From positions 124,001 through 188,000 of the forward strand of contig JADFUC010000006.1 in assembly GCA_019722365.1 (NCBI GenBank): DNA of 64,000 nucleotides, read 5' to 3'. The DNA comes from Lithospermum erythrorhizon. Taxonomy: Eukaryota; Streptophyta; Magnoliopsida; Boraginales; Boraginaceae. Under the pieces are notes generated by a model. It saw nothing but the letters and a program-made list of their open reading frames with translations. It was not told where the DNA came from and did no database searches. How positions within the stretch are numbered: the stretch's first letter is position 1; every line of letters starts with the position of its first letter. This document shows positions 11,699 to 23,042 of the stretch, in pieces. Position numbers and translations under genes: made by a program.

Positions 11699-12145
11699 TT
11701 GCGGATCTCGGGGTTTGTTCGCCGGTTGAAGGATTCTTGGAAGGTGAAGTCTGAGTTATCACTCGTGAAGAGATGGGTTGTATTTCGGTTTGATTCTGAC
11801 ACGGATCGGCAACGGGTTTTGGATGGTCAGGGGGCTTGTAGTGAAGGTGCCTATATGGTTTATGGGAAGATGCTTTCTCTTCGTGTTCTGCCAGATGGGT
11901 TCTCTCCTGATGATGCTGCCTTTTTGAAGTTACCTCTTTAGATTGAGTTCCTTCTTTCAGAGGTCTGGTGCATCCGAGCTTTGGGAAGATTGGCTCCCGG
12001 CGTTGAAGTAATCCTGTTGTCGGATCGATTACTTAGGATAGATCGAGGACCTTATCTTGTTGCTTGTTGTGGTTATTTCACGAGAGTGCGATTGCCGTTT
12101 AATGTCGACCTTCTGAGGAAGATCGGCCAAAAGGTGGAATATTAG
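11699..12145 (+). pseudogene. LINE ORF1-like DUF4283 protein, broken by a stop
   Basis: The frame encodes a DUF4283 (plant L1 ORF1, RNA-binding) signature: FVRRLKDSWKVKSEL, then WVVFRFDSDTDRQRVLDG, then YMVYGKMLSLRVLPDGFSPD. A TAG stop at 11939-11941 interrupts it, after which the same frame continues with CIRALGRLAPG and LLSDRLLRIDRGPYL up to a TAG at 12143-12145, matching the second half of the domain. The protein would bind element RNA in a living LINE. One in-frame stop, with no frameshift in this part, indicates moderate decay. Confidence 0.65.
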
Positions 12146-12277
12146 TTGTTTCCAGAGTTTTTTTTGTCATTGCAAGGCGTATAGGCTGTAACTTAACTTT
12201 GGGTAATGAGTTCTTTCGATCCGCTGTGATGGATGTTAGGTTAGACCTCACCGGTTGTACCCAAAGGATGATCGAGG

Positions 12278-12757
12278 ATGCTAGAGGATGAGGTTGAGTA
12301 CGTCGGGGAGGTTGTGGAGGACCCCAGGGTTGAGGAGAGGTTCGTGCGTGAGGATTTCTCCTATTCTGAGGCTTTCTTCTCCAACCTTGATCCGGTTGGG
12401 GATAGTGAGGATGATTCTTCTCAAGAGGCTGAGGACTCAGAGGAGGAGTTGGAGCTGGACGATGAGGTTAAGGTTTCGAGGGAGTTGGGCCGAGATGAGT
12501 TCGTGAGGTTTGGGTTAGCTTCTTGGATATTCCATTGGAGCACACTGGCTCATAAACGCAAATGTTCAACTTGTTCTCTCGACCAAAGCCAGGTGAACCC
12601 CACCCAAGGGGCTAAGCAGATGAGGATGCTTCACTTTCTACGGGTTTTGATGCGGATCGATGTGAAGGAGAAGCCTATCATGGAGCGCATCAAGGAATAC
12701 CTTGTTAGCCTTCCTGGAGGTGATTCCTACATTCAGAGGGTCGAGTTTGAATTATGA
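12278..12757 (+). CDS. Hypothetical acidic ORF in the LINE relic
   Basis: This is a 159-codon frame with an ATG. Residues 1-75 are very acidic (runs such as GDSEDDSSQEAEDSEEELELDD), and the C-terminal half is mixed and basic (SWIFHWSTLAHKRKCSTC, then VKEKPIMERIKEYLVSLPGG). It lies 130 bp downstream of the DUF4283 frame on the same strand and just before the element's AT-rich tail. It could be the C-terminal part of the LINE ORF1 or a captured host fragment. I do not recognise the family, and expression is unproven. Confidence 0.35.
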   Translation: MLEDEVEYVGEVVEDPRVEERFVREDFSYSEAFFSNLDPVGDSEDDSSQEAEDSEEELELDDEVKVSRELGRDEFVRFGLASWIFHWSTLAHKRKCSTCSLDQSQVNPTQGAKQMRMLHFLRVLMRIDVKEKPIMERIKEYLVSLPGGDSYIQRVEFEL

Positions 12758-13000
12758 TTTGGTGGTTACCGCTTTTTCTTTCAGATATTAGTGTTGGTTG
12801 ATTTAGCATTTGTTTGATGTATTCTTAGATGTTGATGTGTTACTAGTTCTTAGGGCTGGGTTGTGGTTTACGATATTTGATTTTGTCTTTCCGTGTAAGG
12901 AGATAGTATAGAGGTATATTTATCTTTAAATGAATATCTTGCTTGCATCTTTTATGCAGTGATCTTTTTTGATATATATATCTTTTTTGCAACAAAAAAA

Positions 13001-13488
13001 TCAAGGTATGTAATATTGCAGCCAAATCTGCCAAGATTCATACACCGCGAAGGTGTGTAACTTTACAATCAAATCTGCCTACAAAACCAGTCCCAAAACT
13101 CCCCAAAATCAAGCTCAAAATTTGGGCAGAACTGCACCAGAAAACCGCAGAAAACATCCTAAAAAACCCACTCAAATCATGCTCCAAATCTGTACCAAAA
13201 GTGCAGTAGGTATTGATGCTGGAAACCCCTCACCAACCAGTCCAAAACATAACAATCCCACAACAAAATCTGGACAACAAGTTCTCGAAAAATGCGGCAC
13301 AAAGCATCTCAAAAACAGGAGAAAAGCGCATTAGAAATCACCCCTATATATCCAAAGATTCACTACATCTAAACCAAAACAATAGAATAACAATTAACCT
13401 CAAACAAACAAATATCAACATAAATGAAATTCACAACATCAAGTTGATGAGGAAGCACATAAACAATGGTACTTAAATGGTAATAAGT
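13001..13488. other. A/C-rich non-coding DNA between LINE relic and Copia element
   Basis: The stretch repeats words such as CAAATCTG and CCAAAA. The two open frames across it (about 13053-13476) have a biased Lys/Asn/Thr/Pro composition explained by base composition alone, so I do not call a gene. Confidence 0.4.
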
Positions 13489-13813
13489 TGTTAAAGATTG
13501 ACTTGTACCACATCGTCTACATACGTGTTTTGTTCCTCTTCCTTTGCCTATATATATACGATAGTATATAGGTTTATTTTACGTCTGGAATAGGCGAGTT
13601 TTGTAAAATTTCTTGGTAGCATTACTTCCATTATTTCGATCGAATATTGTGTCTGTTTAACAAAATTTATAGTGAAATTTTACGGTGGGCTCGTAGATGG
13701 ATTAGTCTCTGTAGCGTCGTTAGGGGATCTGCGTTAAATTCCCAGTGTTATTTACTTTCTTACGTATTTCGCTTTCACGTGGTGCATTTATCACAGTTTA
13801 CGTATTTATAACG
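13489..13813 (+). repeat. 5' LTR of the Tork-like Copia element
   Basis: It begins TGTTAAAGATTGACTTGTACC and ends TTTATAACG, where the partner LTR ends in ACA, so the terminal A has mutated. A TATATATATA promoter-like box lies at about 13549-13558. Length is 325 bp against 323 bp for the 3' LTR. Confidence 0.88.
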
Positions 13814-13830
13814 GCGGTATCGGAGGTACC
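13814..13830 (+). other. Primer-binding site of the Copia element (degenerate)
   Basis: GCGGTATCGGAGGT starts directly after the 5' LTR. It matches the usual TGGTATCAGAGC complement of the initiator-Met tRNA 3' end with a few changes. Confidence 0.7.
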
Positions 13831-13852
13831 GGATCTGTGTCAGGCGAAGGCG

Positions 13853-16800
13853 ATGGGTGGTAAAGGTTTGGAAGTAGTTAGGGTTAATGGGAGAAATAGT
13901 TTTGATGCATGGCAAATCAAAGTGAGGGCATTATTGAAGCGAGAGGATTCACTTGGGGAAAATTACATTCAGCGTTCTTTGTTGTCTGGAGGATAGAGAT
14001 TATTACAGTTTACGACGAGGGAGGCCATTTCTTTGGATTATAATTGGGCTGGAAGAATGCATATATGACTAGAAGAGCAACTTGTGAAGTTGTTCTTTGA
14101 AGCGATATGCATTCGACTGCGTATCACGAGGAAGGTACGTCGCTTAAAAGGCAAGCTTAGATAAAACTAAATACGATATTACTAGATTTGCGTAATATTG
14201 ATGTTTATATGTTGATGATGAGGATCTTTGCGCGAATACATCGGTTTAACTTTCACCGTCGTATGAAATTTTAAAGATACATGACTAATGGTAAAAGGCT
14301 ACATAACTGCAGAAGAAGTTAAGAGTACACTGCTTCATGAGGAGTGAGGCAGCCATTTGTAGTGGTTACAGTTTGGATACTCCCAATTTATTAGGTTATT
14401 ACATGCGTAGTAATGGGGATTTTTAAGGGAAAAAGTTTCTAAACAATTCAAGCGGGGTTGGCCAGAGATGTACGTAAATTCTTGTAAGGAGAAGGGACAT
14501 TGGAAAACCGATTGTCCTAAAAAAGAGCGGAAGCGATTTGAAATAAATGCAGTGCTAGCTATTTGTTGCGAGTAGTACAAAATCTGAGGAAGATATAGCA
14601 TTGTTGTTCTTTGATAGCACACATTTTACCGATATTGTGGATCTTGTGCAGGAGCATCTTATCATATTTGTCCTAAGAGGGAATGGTTTTCGACTTATGA
14701 GCAAGTAGATGGTGGTAATATTTACATATTGCTTGAGTTACGTTTGCAGAAATAGTTGGATAGGTTCTGTAAAAATTAGGACTCATGATGGTAAGTTCTG
14801 TACCTTAGAAGATGTTAGATATGTTCCAGCGATGGCGAAAATTTGATTTATTTGATGCGCTGGAAGGGTTAGGTTTAAAAGGTGAAGGTGGAGTGATAAA
14901 TGTCTGCGAGAGGTTACGGTGATGCGAAGGTGTTAGAGATGCGTTGTATTTTACGCAGGTGATACGCTTACGGATTACATACATTGTTGAAAATGATAAT
15001 ATGACTAAGTTGTGGCATATGAGGCAGTGTGAGTGAGAGAGGATCTGATTTGGCTAGGGATAATCTTCTTGGTGTGCGAAGTTGAAAAGACTTGGGGTTT
15101 GTGAGCAACATGTCTTTGGGAAATTACATATCAAATTTCGAAAGCGACTCATAGAACAAAAGGTACCTTTGAATTACATTCACTCCGATTGTTAGGGTCC
15201 TTCAAAGTTGAATCTTTGGGAGGTCATGGTGTTACTTTCTATGTTGATTGATGATTATTCAAGGATGACTTGGAGTGTTTTATTATGAAGTAGAAAGTGA
15301 TGCTTTCAAGCGGCTTCAAGAGTTGGAAGATTTTTAGTGGAAAATCCAAATAGGGAAGAATTCAGCGGTTTAGCGTGCGATATGATGCAGGAATTACATT
15401 GAGTGTGAGTTTGATGAGTTTTGTAAGGCGGAAGGATTCTTTGGGCATCATGCGTTAGGCATACGCCCAATGAGAATGGTGTAGCGAGCATTATGAATGA
15501 AACACTTACGGTGAGCTCGTTGTATGCTCAAAATCTTTGGAGTTGAGAATGTTTTGGGCTGGAAGCGTTAACCACGGCCTCCTATCGATGGCCGTGAATC
15601 TCGCACCATTATTAATCTGAGAAACTCTTATTGGTGTGAATGCAATAAGTCTGCGATTATCACGGGATTGAGGCACTTTGGGCTGCCAGCTAACTGATAT
15701 TATCTGTGTGAAGGAAGGTGAAAGCTAGAACCCGAGGGCAAAGAAGAGGGTATATTTGTAGGCTATGGTGATGGTGCAAAGGTATAAAAGTTGGTCATCT
15801 TTGAGAGACGAGTTATTACATTTGAAATGTAATATTTGATGAGGTATGTTTAGATCCTTCTCCTTTTCCCACATGGTCTGAAGCGAGAAGGTGGTGTTGG
15901 GAAGCGGGTGGAGCCGCAGTGCAGGTAATTAATGGTGATGGTGAGAGTAGCTCTTTCTCGATCACAATCGGAGGCGGAAACATCGAAGTTCATCCCCGGA
16001 TGAAACATCTGATTTAACTCTTGTCGCCGAGAAACTTCTGAGATACCTCACTTTGAGTATGAATATGAGGATATGTTGGCTTTGCTTTTCACAGGTTCTG
16101 AGAGGAAGTTGATCCTCGTAGGCAGCAGGTTCTTACAGAGAGGCATGGCGGTACTAAGTCAGGTCCAGTAACTGGTTCTTGCAGTGGATTTTCAAGAAAG
16201 AAGGGTTGTCACCGGATGGGGGTTAAATATAAAGAAAGCTAGAGTGGTTGCTAGAGGTTTGATCGAAGGGAAGGAGTTGAATACAATGAGATTTTCTCAC
16301 TTGTAGTCGAGACCTGCTTCTATCGAGGATGCTTAACTGCTTTGTAGTTACTTATCTCGGGACCCAGACTCGGCATTTAGATGTCGAGAAACTGATTTCT
16401 TACATGGAGAGTTGGATGAAAATTTATATGGCCGTAGGATGGTTTCAGGGGAACCGAAAAGGGAAGATTATGTTTGCAGATTGAAGAAATCTTTGTATGA
16501 TTTAAAGCAGTCTCCGAGGCGGTGAATGCAAAGAGATTTGATAGCTACATGATAGAGATTGGGTATTCGAGGAGTCCATATGACAGTTGTGTTTCTTCTG
16601 GCCAAGGTTAGTGATGGTTCCTCATCTGCTTAGTTACGTATGTAGGCGATATGATGATAGGCTACTTGGTTGAAATCGATATTCAAAATTTGAAGGTTTG
16701 CCCAGTGCTGAGTTTGAAATGAAGGATTTGGGTGCTGCAAAGAAGATTTTGGGAATGGAGATATTTAGGGATAGAAGTCAGAAGAAGCTTTTTCTTATAC

Positions 16801-17480
16801 CGAAAAGTATGTTGAGAAGATTACATGTCAGGATTTGTGTAACTCTTGCTAAACCAATTGAGACTCAAGTTCTACAAATGCTCGTTTAATGCATTTGCAT
16901 TTGCCTCGATCGCATTGAGAAAGTTTACATGGAAGCAGCGTGCAGCACTGAAATGGGTTGGAAGTTTGATTATGCTGTATAGTGCTTGTGGAGCATGATC
17001 TTGCGCATCTTTGTTAGTGTTGTCGATGGGTTCATGGCCGACCTGGGAAAAAAATTTGATGGCGAAATTTTGTGAAGAGGATTTTTCGTTATCTCAGAGG
17101 TACCTCTGATATTGGTCTTTGTTATGGTGGTAATAGTGAGTGTTTAATTTGGATATTACAGTGCGACTATGTTGGAGATATAGATGGTAGAAGATCTATG
17201 ATTGGTTATGTTTTTACTCTTGGTGGTTCTGTTGTGAGTTGGAGGGCTACGTTGCAATCCACGGTGACTTTGTATGCACTCTTGAGGCGAGTATATGGCA
17301 ACTCTGAGAAGGCTGTAGGAGGGTATCGATTGAGAGGACTAGTTAGTGATCACAGGGTTGCATCCACCGATCGAGGCGGTGATATATTGTGACAGTTTGA
17401 GTGCAATATATTTAACCGAGGATCAAGTTCATCATGATAGGACAAAACACATTGATGTGCGATATCATTTTGAGAGGTGA
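13853..17480 (+). pseudogene. Decayed Copia gag-pol polyprotein
   Basis: The gag starts at the ATG at 13853 (MGGKGLEVVRVNGRNSFDAW) and stops after 47 codons. A CCHC zinc-knuckle trace, CKEKGHWKTDCPKK, is read near 14484-14525. Integrase and reverse transcriptase survive as scattered pieces, for example ARVVARGFIEGKE near 16240-16275 and a FEMKDLGAAKKILGMEIFRD block at 16710-16769. RNase H is the best preserved part (17072-17392): KRIFRYLRGTSDIGLCYGG, then RRSMIGYVFTLGGSVVSW. It is followed by the out-of-frame HHDRTKHIDVRYHF-like region near 17430-17475. Numerous stops and frameshifts rule out a working protein. The RNase H wording and the polypurine tract point to the Tork/Tnt1 lineage. Confidence 0.85.
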
Positions 17481-17730
17481 AAAGAGGATTAAGGTAAGCA
17501 AAGTAGATGCATAGATAACCAGTGATATGTTCTGAGAAGCGATTCCATGCTTAAAGTTCGGCGTTATGCGAACTGCTGAATATTAATTGTCGTTGCCCGT
17601 GGAATTTGGGCAGCGTCGAAGCGGCTTGTCGGTGCATCGCATTCACTATCGAGCACATACGTGCTTGGATACATCTAAGTGCGCTATTGGGGAAAGTTTT
17701 TTGTTTTTCTTATATCTGTGGAGGATTCAA

Positions 17731-17745
17731 GTCAAGGTGGAGATT
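17731..17745 (+). other. Polypurine tract of the Copia element
   Basis: AAGGTGGAGATT lies immediately before the TG of the 3' LTR, the normal plus-strand priming site of this lineage. Confidence 0.75.
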
Positions 17746-18068
17746 TGTTAAAGATTGACTTGTACCACATCGTCTACATAAGTGTTTGTTCTCTTCTTTA
17801 TTTTTTATATATATACGATAGTATATGGAAGTTTTATTCATCTTAGGAATAGGCAGTTTTTGTAAGACTCTTGATAGCATTCTTGTTATTTGATCCAATA
17901 TTGTAATCTGTTTTCTTTCCGTTATAGTGAAATTTTAGGTGGCTCTTGCTTGAGTGGATTAGTCTTACTTAGCGTCGTTAGGGATCTGGCGTTAAATTTC
18001 TAGTGTTATTCTTTTATTACATGTTTCCTTTCGTAATTCTATTATCACAATTTGCATGCATTATAACA
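17746..18068 (+). repeat. 3' LTR of the Tork-like Copia element
   Basis: It begins TGTTAAAGATTGACTTGTACC and ends TTATAACA, directly followed by the TAAGT target duplication. It carries the same TATATATATA box at about 17806-17815. Confidence 0.88.
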
Positions 18069-18865
18069 TAAGTCTGCATAGTTGAATTATGGACAATTTC
18101 TAACACCAATAATAATTAATAAATCTCACATATAATAGCAACCACGACATGCAAAATAAACCCGAGAACAAATCAATTAGAACAAGCTTTAAAATGCAAA
18201 ATAATAGTGACATTGAGTGCAAATCCTAGACCACCTTGTCGTTCTTTAAATCGGAAAAAATGTAACAATGTCCCATGACAAATAAAATGTTTACTGTGTT
18301 TCAAATCCAAAAATCGATGATTTCTAAAAATTCTAACAAAATCAATTTAAGATGAAATGAAGCAGACAGTTAAGGTTTAATCTATCTTACATATATAATG
18401 TCTTGAGGGTGGATTAGCGATTCTAAGTGGCCACGAATTAATGTATTTCCTATTTTATCCTTAATAAATTTTTTTATTTTAATTTCATAATAAGCTTCTT
18501 GTGGTGGGCAAGCTGAATAAATTACCAGCCAAAGCTGCTACTTATAAATATTATCTCTTCATGCTCCGTGAGTATCACCAGAGAAAATAAAAAGTTGTTT
18601 CACAGTCACTACTATCTTTATTTTACTTAAAAGTAGTTCTTTTAAATCGTAATATTTCTTTTAGGGTTTTTAAAATATATTTATTTTTTCATTATAATTT
18701 TATTATAAAAATAATAAAATAATTTGTCTGAAACAATTTGTCTTGCGTATAAGCTGATTATGATTAATAGCAGAAACAAAATTGACTGCGCAATCCGGCT
18801 GTCTCCAAATCTCGCATATCCAAAACAGCAAAACCACTTAAATCAAAAGATGTTATGAAACTTAC

Positions 18866-18926
18866 CATCTGGAATTGATGGCCTCTTCGTCGACGTCGTC
18901 AACTGGCTCGTGGAGAGAAAATGCAT
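18866..18926 (-). other. Candidate first exon of an unidentified gene, orphaned
   Basis: On the minus strand a GC-richer stretch holds an ATG (at 18926) followed by 20 codons rich in Ser/Thr/Arg (MHFLSTSQLTTSTKRPSIPD) and a near-consensus donor, ATG/GTAAGTTTC, at 18866/18865. An alternative frame without ATG is acidic. No downstream exon can be recognised between here and the Copia element that ends at 18068. It could be a 5' exon, a UTR exon or chance. Confidence 0.25.
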
Positions 18927-19291
18927 GGAGGCAGAGGATGGGTGTGCTTCTGGTTGAGTAGAGAGTGGTGGCGTTTGGGGGAGGAATAGGAGCCAAGTGT
19001 CACAAAAAAGAATGTAATGATATGTAGTTTTTTAATATCTGATTCTCGTAAAATTAGGATCATTTACATCAAATAGACAAATATTTTTATCATAAATTGA
19101 TCGTATATCAGGTGTCGATTAATCGGAAATTAGTACGTACGGATCATCTCGCTTTTGAGAATAAAGGTGAGGGGTTGAAGAAGTTTTGGTGTATAAGCAT
19201 GAATGGGGCTCGTGGGTTAAACAAATTTAATATTGTGGTAAAATTATTGGAGTATCCTATTTTATTCTAATTGTTGGATTAAAAATTATTT

Positions 19292-19515
19292 TCTTCATTT
19301 CATAAAGATAGATATTTTTAAATTTTTATTGTACCTTTTGAATTTTGTCCGTAGATATTTTTATTTTTATTGTATAATAATTGATGAAAATTACATTTCA
19401 TTCCATTGATATATTTTTTATCAAATATTATACAACACAAACAAATATATTTAAGGTCAAAATTTAAAAGTTATAATTATAAAAAAAATGAACAATCTTT
19501 ATGGAATGAAAAGAG
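19292..19515. mobile_element. Stowaway-like MITE, 224 bp
   Basis: The left end CTTCATTTCATAAAGAT and the reverse complement of the right end (CTCTTTTCATTCCATAAAGAT) form terminal inverted repeats of the type seen in Tc1/mariner-derived Stowaway MITEs. TA follows the right end, while the left TA is mutated. The interior shares a 50-60-bp AT-rich block (CCATTGATATA.TTTTTATC) with the MITE at 46582-46806. Confidence 0.55.
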
Positions 19516-19879
19516 TATTTAAAATTGATGATCCAATGGCCAAGAAAAGCCTAAGCATGATGCTTACAATAATTACTAAGCCTATAAGAATTTTCTCCTT
19601 TTTAAATCATATATATGCACTTATAAAATGAAAGAATAAGAAATAAAAATAAATTATGATCAAATTTTTTCTCGAAAAGTCAAACTTTAATTACAATGAA
19701 TTGGAGGTCTGATACATGCCATATATGATGATGTGATCAAATTTACATTATAGGAAAAATTTGTTCAAAAGAAAAACTCAAATTGTAAGCTGACTCTCAC
19801 TGTCGTGAATAAGCGAGTTGGTTTAAACCCGATGACGATAAATTGACACGTGAAGGCAAAGATGGGCAAGGCAAATAAC
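19516..19879. other. AT-rich intergenic DNA, nothing recognised
   Basis: No coding frame, repeat boundary or RNA gene is apparent. Confidence 0.4.
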
Positions 19880-21005
19880 TAAAACATGATAATGTGAAAG
19901 TTTCCTCGGATAGTCAAGATATAAGTCAAAGCGAAAATTAATATAAAGGGAAAGAAAGAAAATGATAGAGAGCGAAAAAAAGTCAACCAACAAAAATAAA
20001 AAAAATAAAGAATAGAATTAAAAATATATAGAGTGTCTTGTAGGGATGGCTGATGAAGAACAAAAGATAAAGAAAGAGTAAGTTTGATTATTTAGAAAAT
20101 GACAATTGAATTTTTGATAGTGATGTTTAAAATAGATAGATGATGTTTCATAAGTTCATAGTTTTAGGAAAATAATACTCTTTAGATTTTTAAAAAAAAT
20201 TAGTTATTAGATAAATTTATGTTAACCTTTATCATAATCAAAACTAGACGGTATTTTGTGGACTGGAGTAAATTATTGAAGGATTACTTTAGGGGTGTTT
20301 CATGTGGTGCTATAATATTGACCATTAGATGCATTTATTTTTTTGATCATATATTTACAATATTTAATAAGAGCAAAATTAAGATCGTTTGTTGGTTTTT
20401 TTAAAAAGCTCCATGAAAATAACATGCAATTAAATGCATACGGATTTTGTGCCTCTTTTTGCTATTTTTCCTTCTTCTTTTTTCTTTTCTGTAATAGGCT
20501 TGATTTTAGATCCCATTATATTCAAAATTCAAATTTTATTTATTTATTTTTCCTTAATATGCCTTATTTTTCATATTTGTTGTTTCTTTAACATAGTATT
20601 GTGATACTGTACAGATTTAGTTTTTGAAATATCACTAAAGCATGACAATATGAAAATTCTTCGTGATAAACCAACTCAAATGAATATGAAATGAGAGGAT
20701 TAGAAGGATACGCAAAGTAAAAAATGGGTTCAACCAACAAATAAAGAATCAAGGGAAAAATTAAGAAGGCGAATTATGAAATGAAACTAATGGCGATGAG
20801 GATGGCGATGTTGATAATGCAACTTTCATACAAAAACAGAAGATGAAGAAAGAAAAATTTTAATTAAATTATTTGAGTATGATAATTGAATTTTTAGATA
20901 ATGAAGTTTGAAATAGGTAGAGGATATTTTCAATTTTGATAATTTAATAGTTTAAGAAAAATTATTCTTAGAATTTACAAGAAGTTTATTTATTAGATAA
21001 TTTTG
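19880..21005 (+). repeat. Diverged direct duplication, about 350-bp units, about 750 bp apart
   Basis: Blocks occur in the same order at 19885-20220 and 20630-21005: AACATGATAATGTGAAA / AGCATGACAATATGAAA, then GTCAACCAACAAA / TTCAACCAACAAA, then a GATGAAGAACAAAAG / GATGAAGAAAGAAAA block, then GACAATTGAATTTTTGATAGTGATG / GATAATTGAATTTTTAGATAATGAAG, then TTATTAGATAA. The intervening DNA is T-rich. No coding function is visible. Confidence 0.55.
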
Positions 21006-22200
21006 TTTCTCTATTGCAATTTTTTATGCTTTTTTATAATTATAATAATAACTGCAATGAAAATTATCGCGTCTGGCAAGCCCATTACTTACGATGTACA
21101 TCCCTTTTTACTAATATTTAATAAAAATTATATCATTTTTTATTTAAACACAGAACGTCTATGAAACGGTCCTCATAGGACATTGGGACCAAAACGGAAA
21201 AATCTTCTTACCTTTTTTGCCTACGCACATGAATCATTAGTCATCATCAGTGACTCATCTTGTTTTGCTTTCACCTTTTCTATTTATCACGGGACAATTA
21301 ACTCTTTATTAACCTTTTTATACCACATATTATCAACATTAATGTCTTATGACTTACCTCAAAGAAACTTATCATGTTAGTTTCTGACCATTTTATTATG
21401 TGATGGCAGTGATGCTTACCCATTAGTATAAACTTATTGTCTACCTCAGTACCCTTTTTCATCCTATCTATTGTATATCCACCACTCCAACTCCAAAAGT
21501 GGATTAATGAAAGTAATTTTGATGTCTCAAAACAATGTTTTAATTTATGATACATTTTGATTCATCCTCTTAATTTTAGATACATTTTGATTGATCATCT
21601 TTTGAAGAGTTTTGATTCAACTAAATCTTATCGATTTGTCCAATTGTTGATGAATAATTTTTGTATATCAAACGGACCTTTCCAAAAGGTAATTTTAATG
21701 TGATCGTTTTTATGAAACTAAAATAATATGTCGATACTTTAAGTAAACTACATTTGCTATAACATATAATTCTAAGTTTTATTTAAAAAAATACATTTTC
21801 ATTCTATTTTTTTATAATATAATAGTGTCATTATGTTAACAATTGACTAATGTAATCCAACATATAGAAGAATCTAATTACTTCCTAACATACCTTAACC
21901 ACTTTGGTCCTTCATCAAGAGTTAAGACATGAACAAATGTAATATAAAGAGACAAAAGTTGAACACAAACACTAGAAAAATGCCTGAAAATTGAGTCAAT
22001 ACAATAAAATGTTTTACTTTGGTTTTCTTGGTACCCAACATTGCTTGAAAGCAAAAACTGTAGAAATAACTGAAATTCTTGATCCCCATTATTGACTCCT
22101 CAGTAAAGGTTAAATGACAATAATTGAATAAACAATTAACATATTTTTATTTTTGATAAAGTGATTAACAAACTACTCCATTTCCTCCATATCAGTGAGT
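21006..22200. other. Intergenic DNA upstream of the PP2A B' gene
   Basis: AT-rich DNA. Short open frames at 21183-21555 overlap on both strands and have no recognisable domain. The promoter of the PP2A gene probably lies in the last part, but no clear TATA box is visible. Confidence 0.35.
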
Positions 22201-23042
22201 GCTTGTAGTGCAGAGTTGGAAGGTTCAATCTTTTCTCAGCAGACCCACAAGCTGGTTTTTATCTCATATCTACCTAATATTTTGGTAATTTATTTTTCTT
22301 GATTTTGTTTTCAGCTACATTTGCTCATTTTCTTGATTTTCAGCTTGTTTCATTAGTTAATGTTGTTGGTAATCTTCAAAATTTCTGCTAATTTTCCTGG
22401 ATGTTGTTGGGTTTGTTGTTATTGCTACTATAGTACTATGTTGTACTTAAAGTTACCATTCTTCAATTTCTGATAAAAATTGATGCTTTTTGAAGCATTT
22501 CCTGATCTTGGATCTTCTTTTTCCTCTCTTATATTGATACATAATAACAGATCTGTTGCATACAGCAAAAAGAATAAATAAATGAGTCTAATATGAATTT
22601 GTAGGAATATAAAGGGAAATGTACATTTTTAACTAGTACACCAAGGCTGTGATTATTTGAAATACAATGTTGGAATTGAATTAGAATCATTGGGATTCTC
22701 AATACAAACTTGGAAAATTGGAGCAGGTTTTTCTTCAGTTTAGATTCTATTTAGGAGGACTCGTACACATTGGTTATGGTAAAAGATACAAGATGGTTTA
22801 TAAGGTCATGAACTACTCTACTACAAATTTGTTATATTGTGGAAATCATTAATTACTAACATGGTATCAAACAAACACAACCTAAGGATATTGAGCAACA
22901 ACGTAAACTTGGGGCCTTGTTAGATGGATCAATAGATTGTATAGTATAAAATTTAGTTGATTGCACGATTTCATTGTTCTGTGTTCTTCATTGATAGGTC
23001 TCCAAAAAAATTGTTTCAGGTGCATATTGGTCTACTGCTACC
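22201..23042 (+). promoter_or_regulatory. 5' UTR with probable leader intron of the PP2A B' gene
   Basis: A donor-like TTTTG/GTAATTT near 22282-22284 is followed by T-rich DNA typical of plant leader introns. A strong acceptor (TTGTTTCAG) lies at about 23019, 24 bases before the ATG at 23043. Leader introns are usual in plant B' genes. The exact ends are inferred. Confidence 0.5.

Larger units (their letters stand above)
11441..13000 (+). mobile_element. LINE (L1-type) relic with ORF1 only and short oligo-A tail
   Basis: The stretch carries a decayed ORF1 with a DUF4283-like domain (11699-12145), an acidic open frame (12278-12757), a T-rich 3' tail with TTTAAATGAATATC, and an oligo-A run at about 12993-12999 after TTTTTTGCAAC. 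Plant L1 elements end in such AT-rich tails. No endonuclease or reverse-transcriptase ORF2 is present. The 5' end is set only by where the coding-like sequence starts, and I found no target duplication. Confidence 0.5.
13489..18068 (+). mobile_element. Complete but inactive Ty1/Copia retrotransposon, Tork/Tnt1-like, 4.58 kb
   Basis: Two direct LTRs (13489-13813 and 17746-18068) flank a gag-pol relic. The outer flanks carry a perfect 5-bp target duplication, TAAGT at 13484-13488 and 18069-18073. A primer-binding-like GCGGTATCGGAGGT follows the 5' LTR, and a polypurine AAGGTGGAGATT precedes the 3' LTR. Domain order gag, zinc knuckle, (protease, integrase), reverse transcriptase, RNase H is that of Copia. 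The coding frame is broken many times, and the LTRs differ by numerous substitutions and small indels, so the insertion is old. Confidence 0.9.

Noticed and set aside
13053..13476. Two Lys/Asn/Pro-rich open frames before the Copia element
   Set aside because: A/C-rich low-complexity DNA lacking stops by composition; no domain.
20219..20591. Overlapping Phe/Ile-rich open frames
   Set aside because: Pure consequence of T-rich DNA; no signal, domain or start context.
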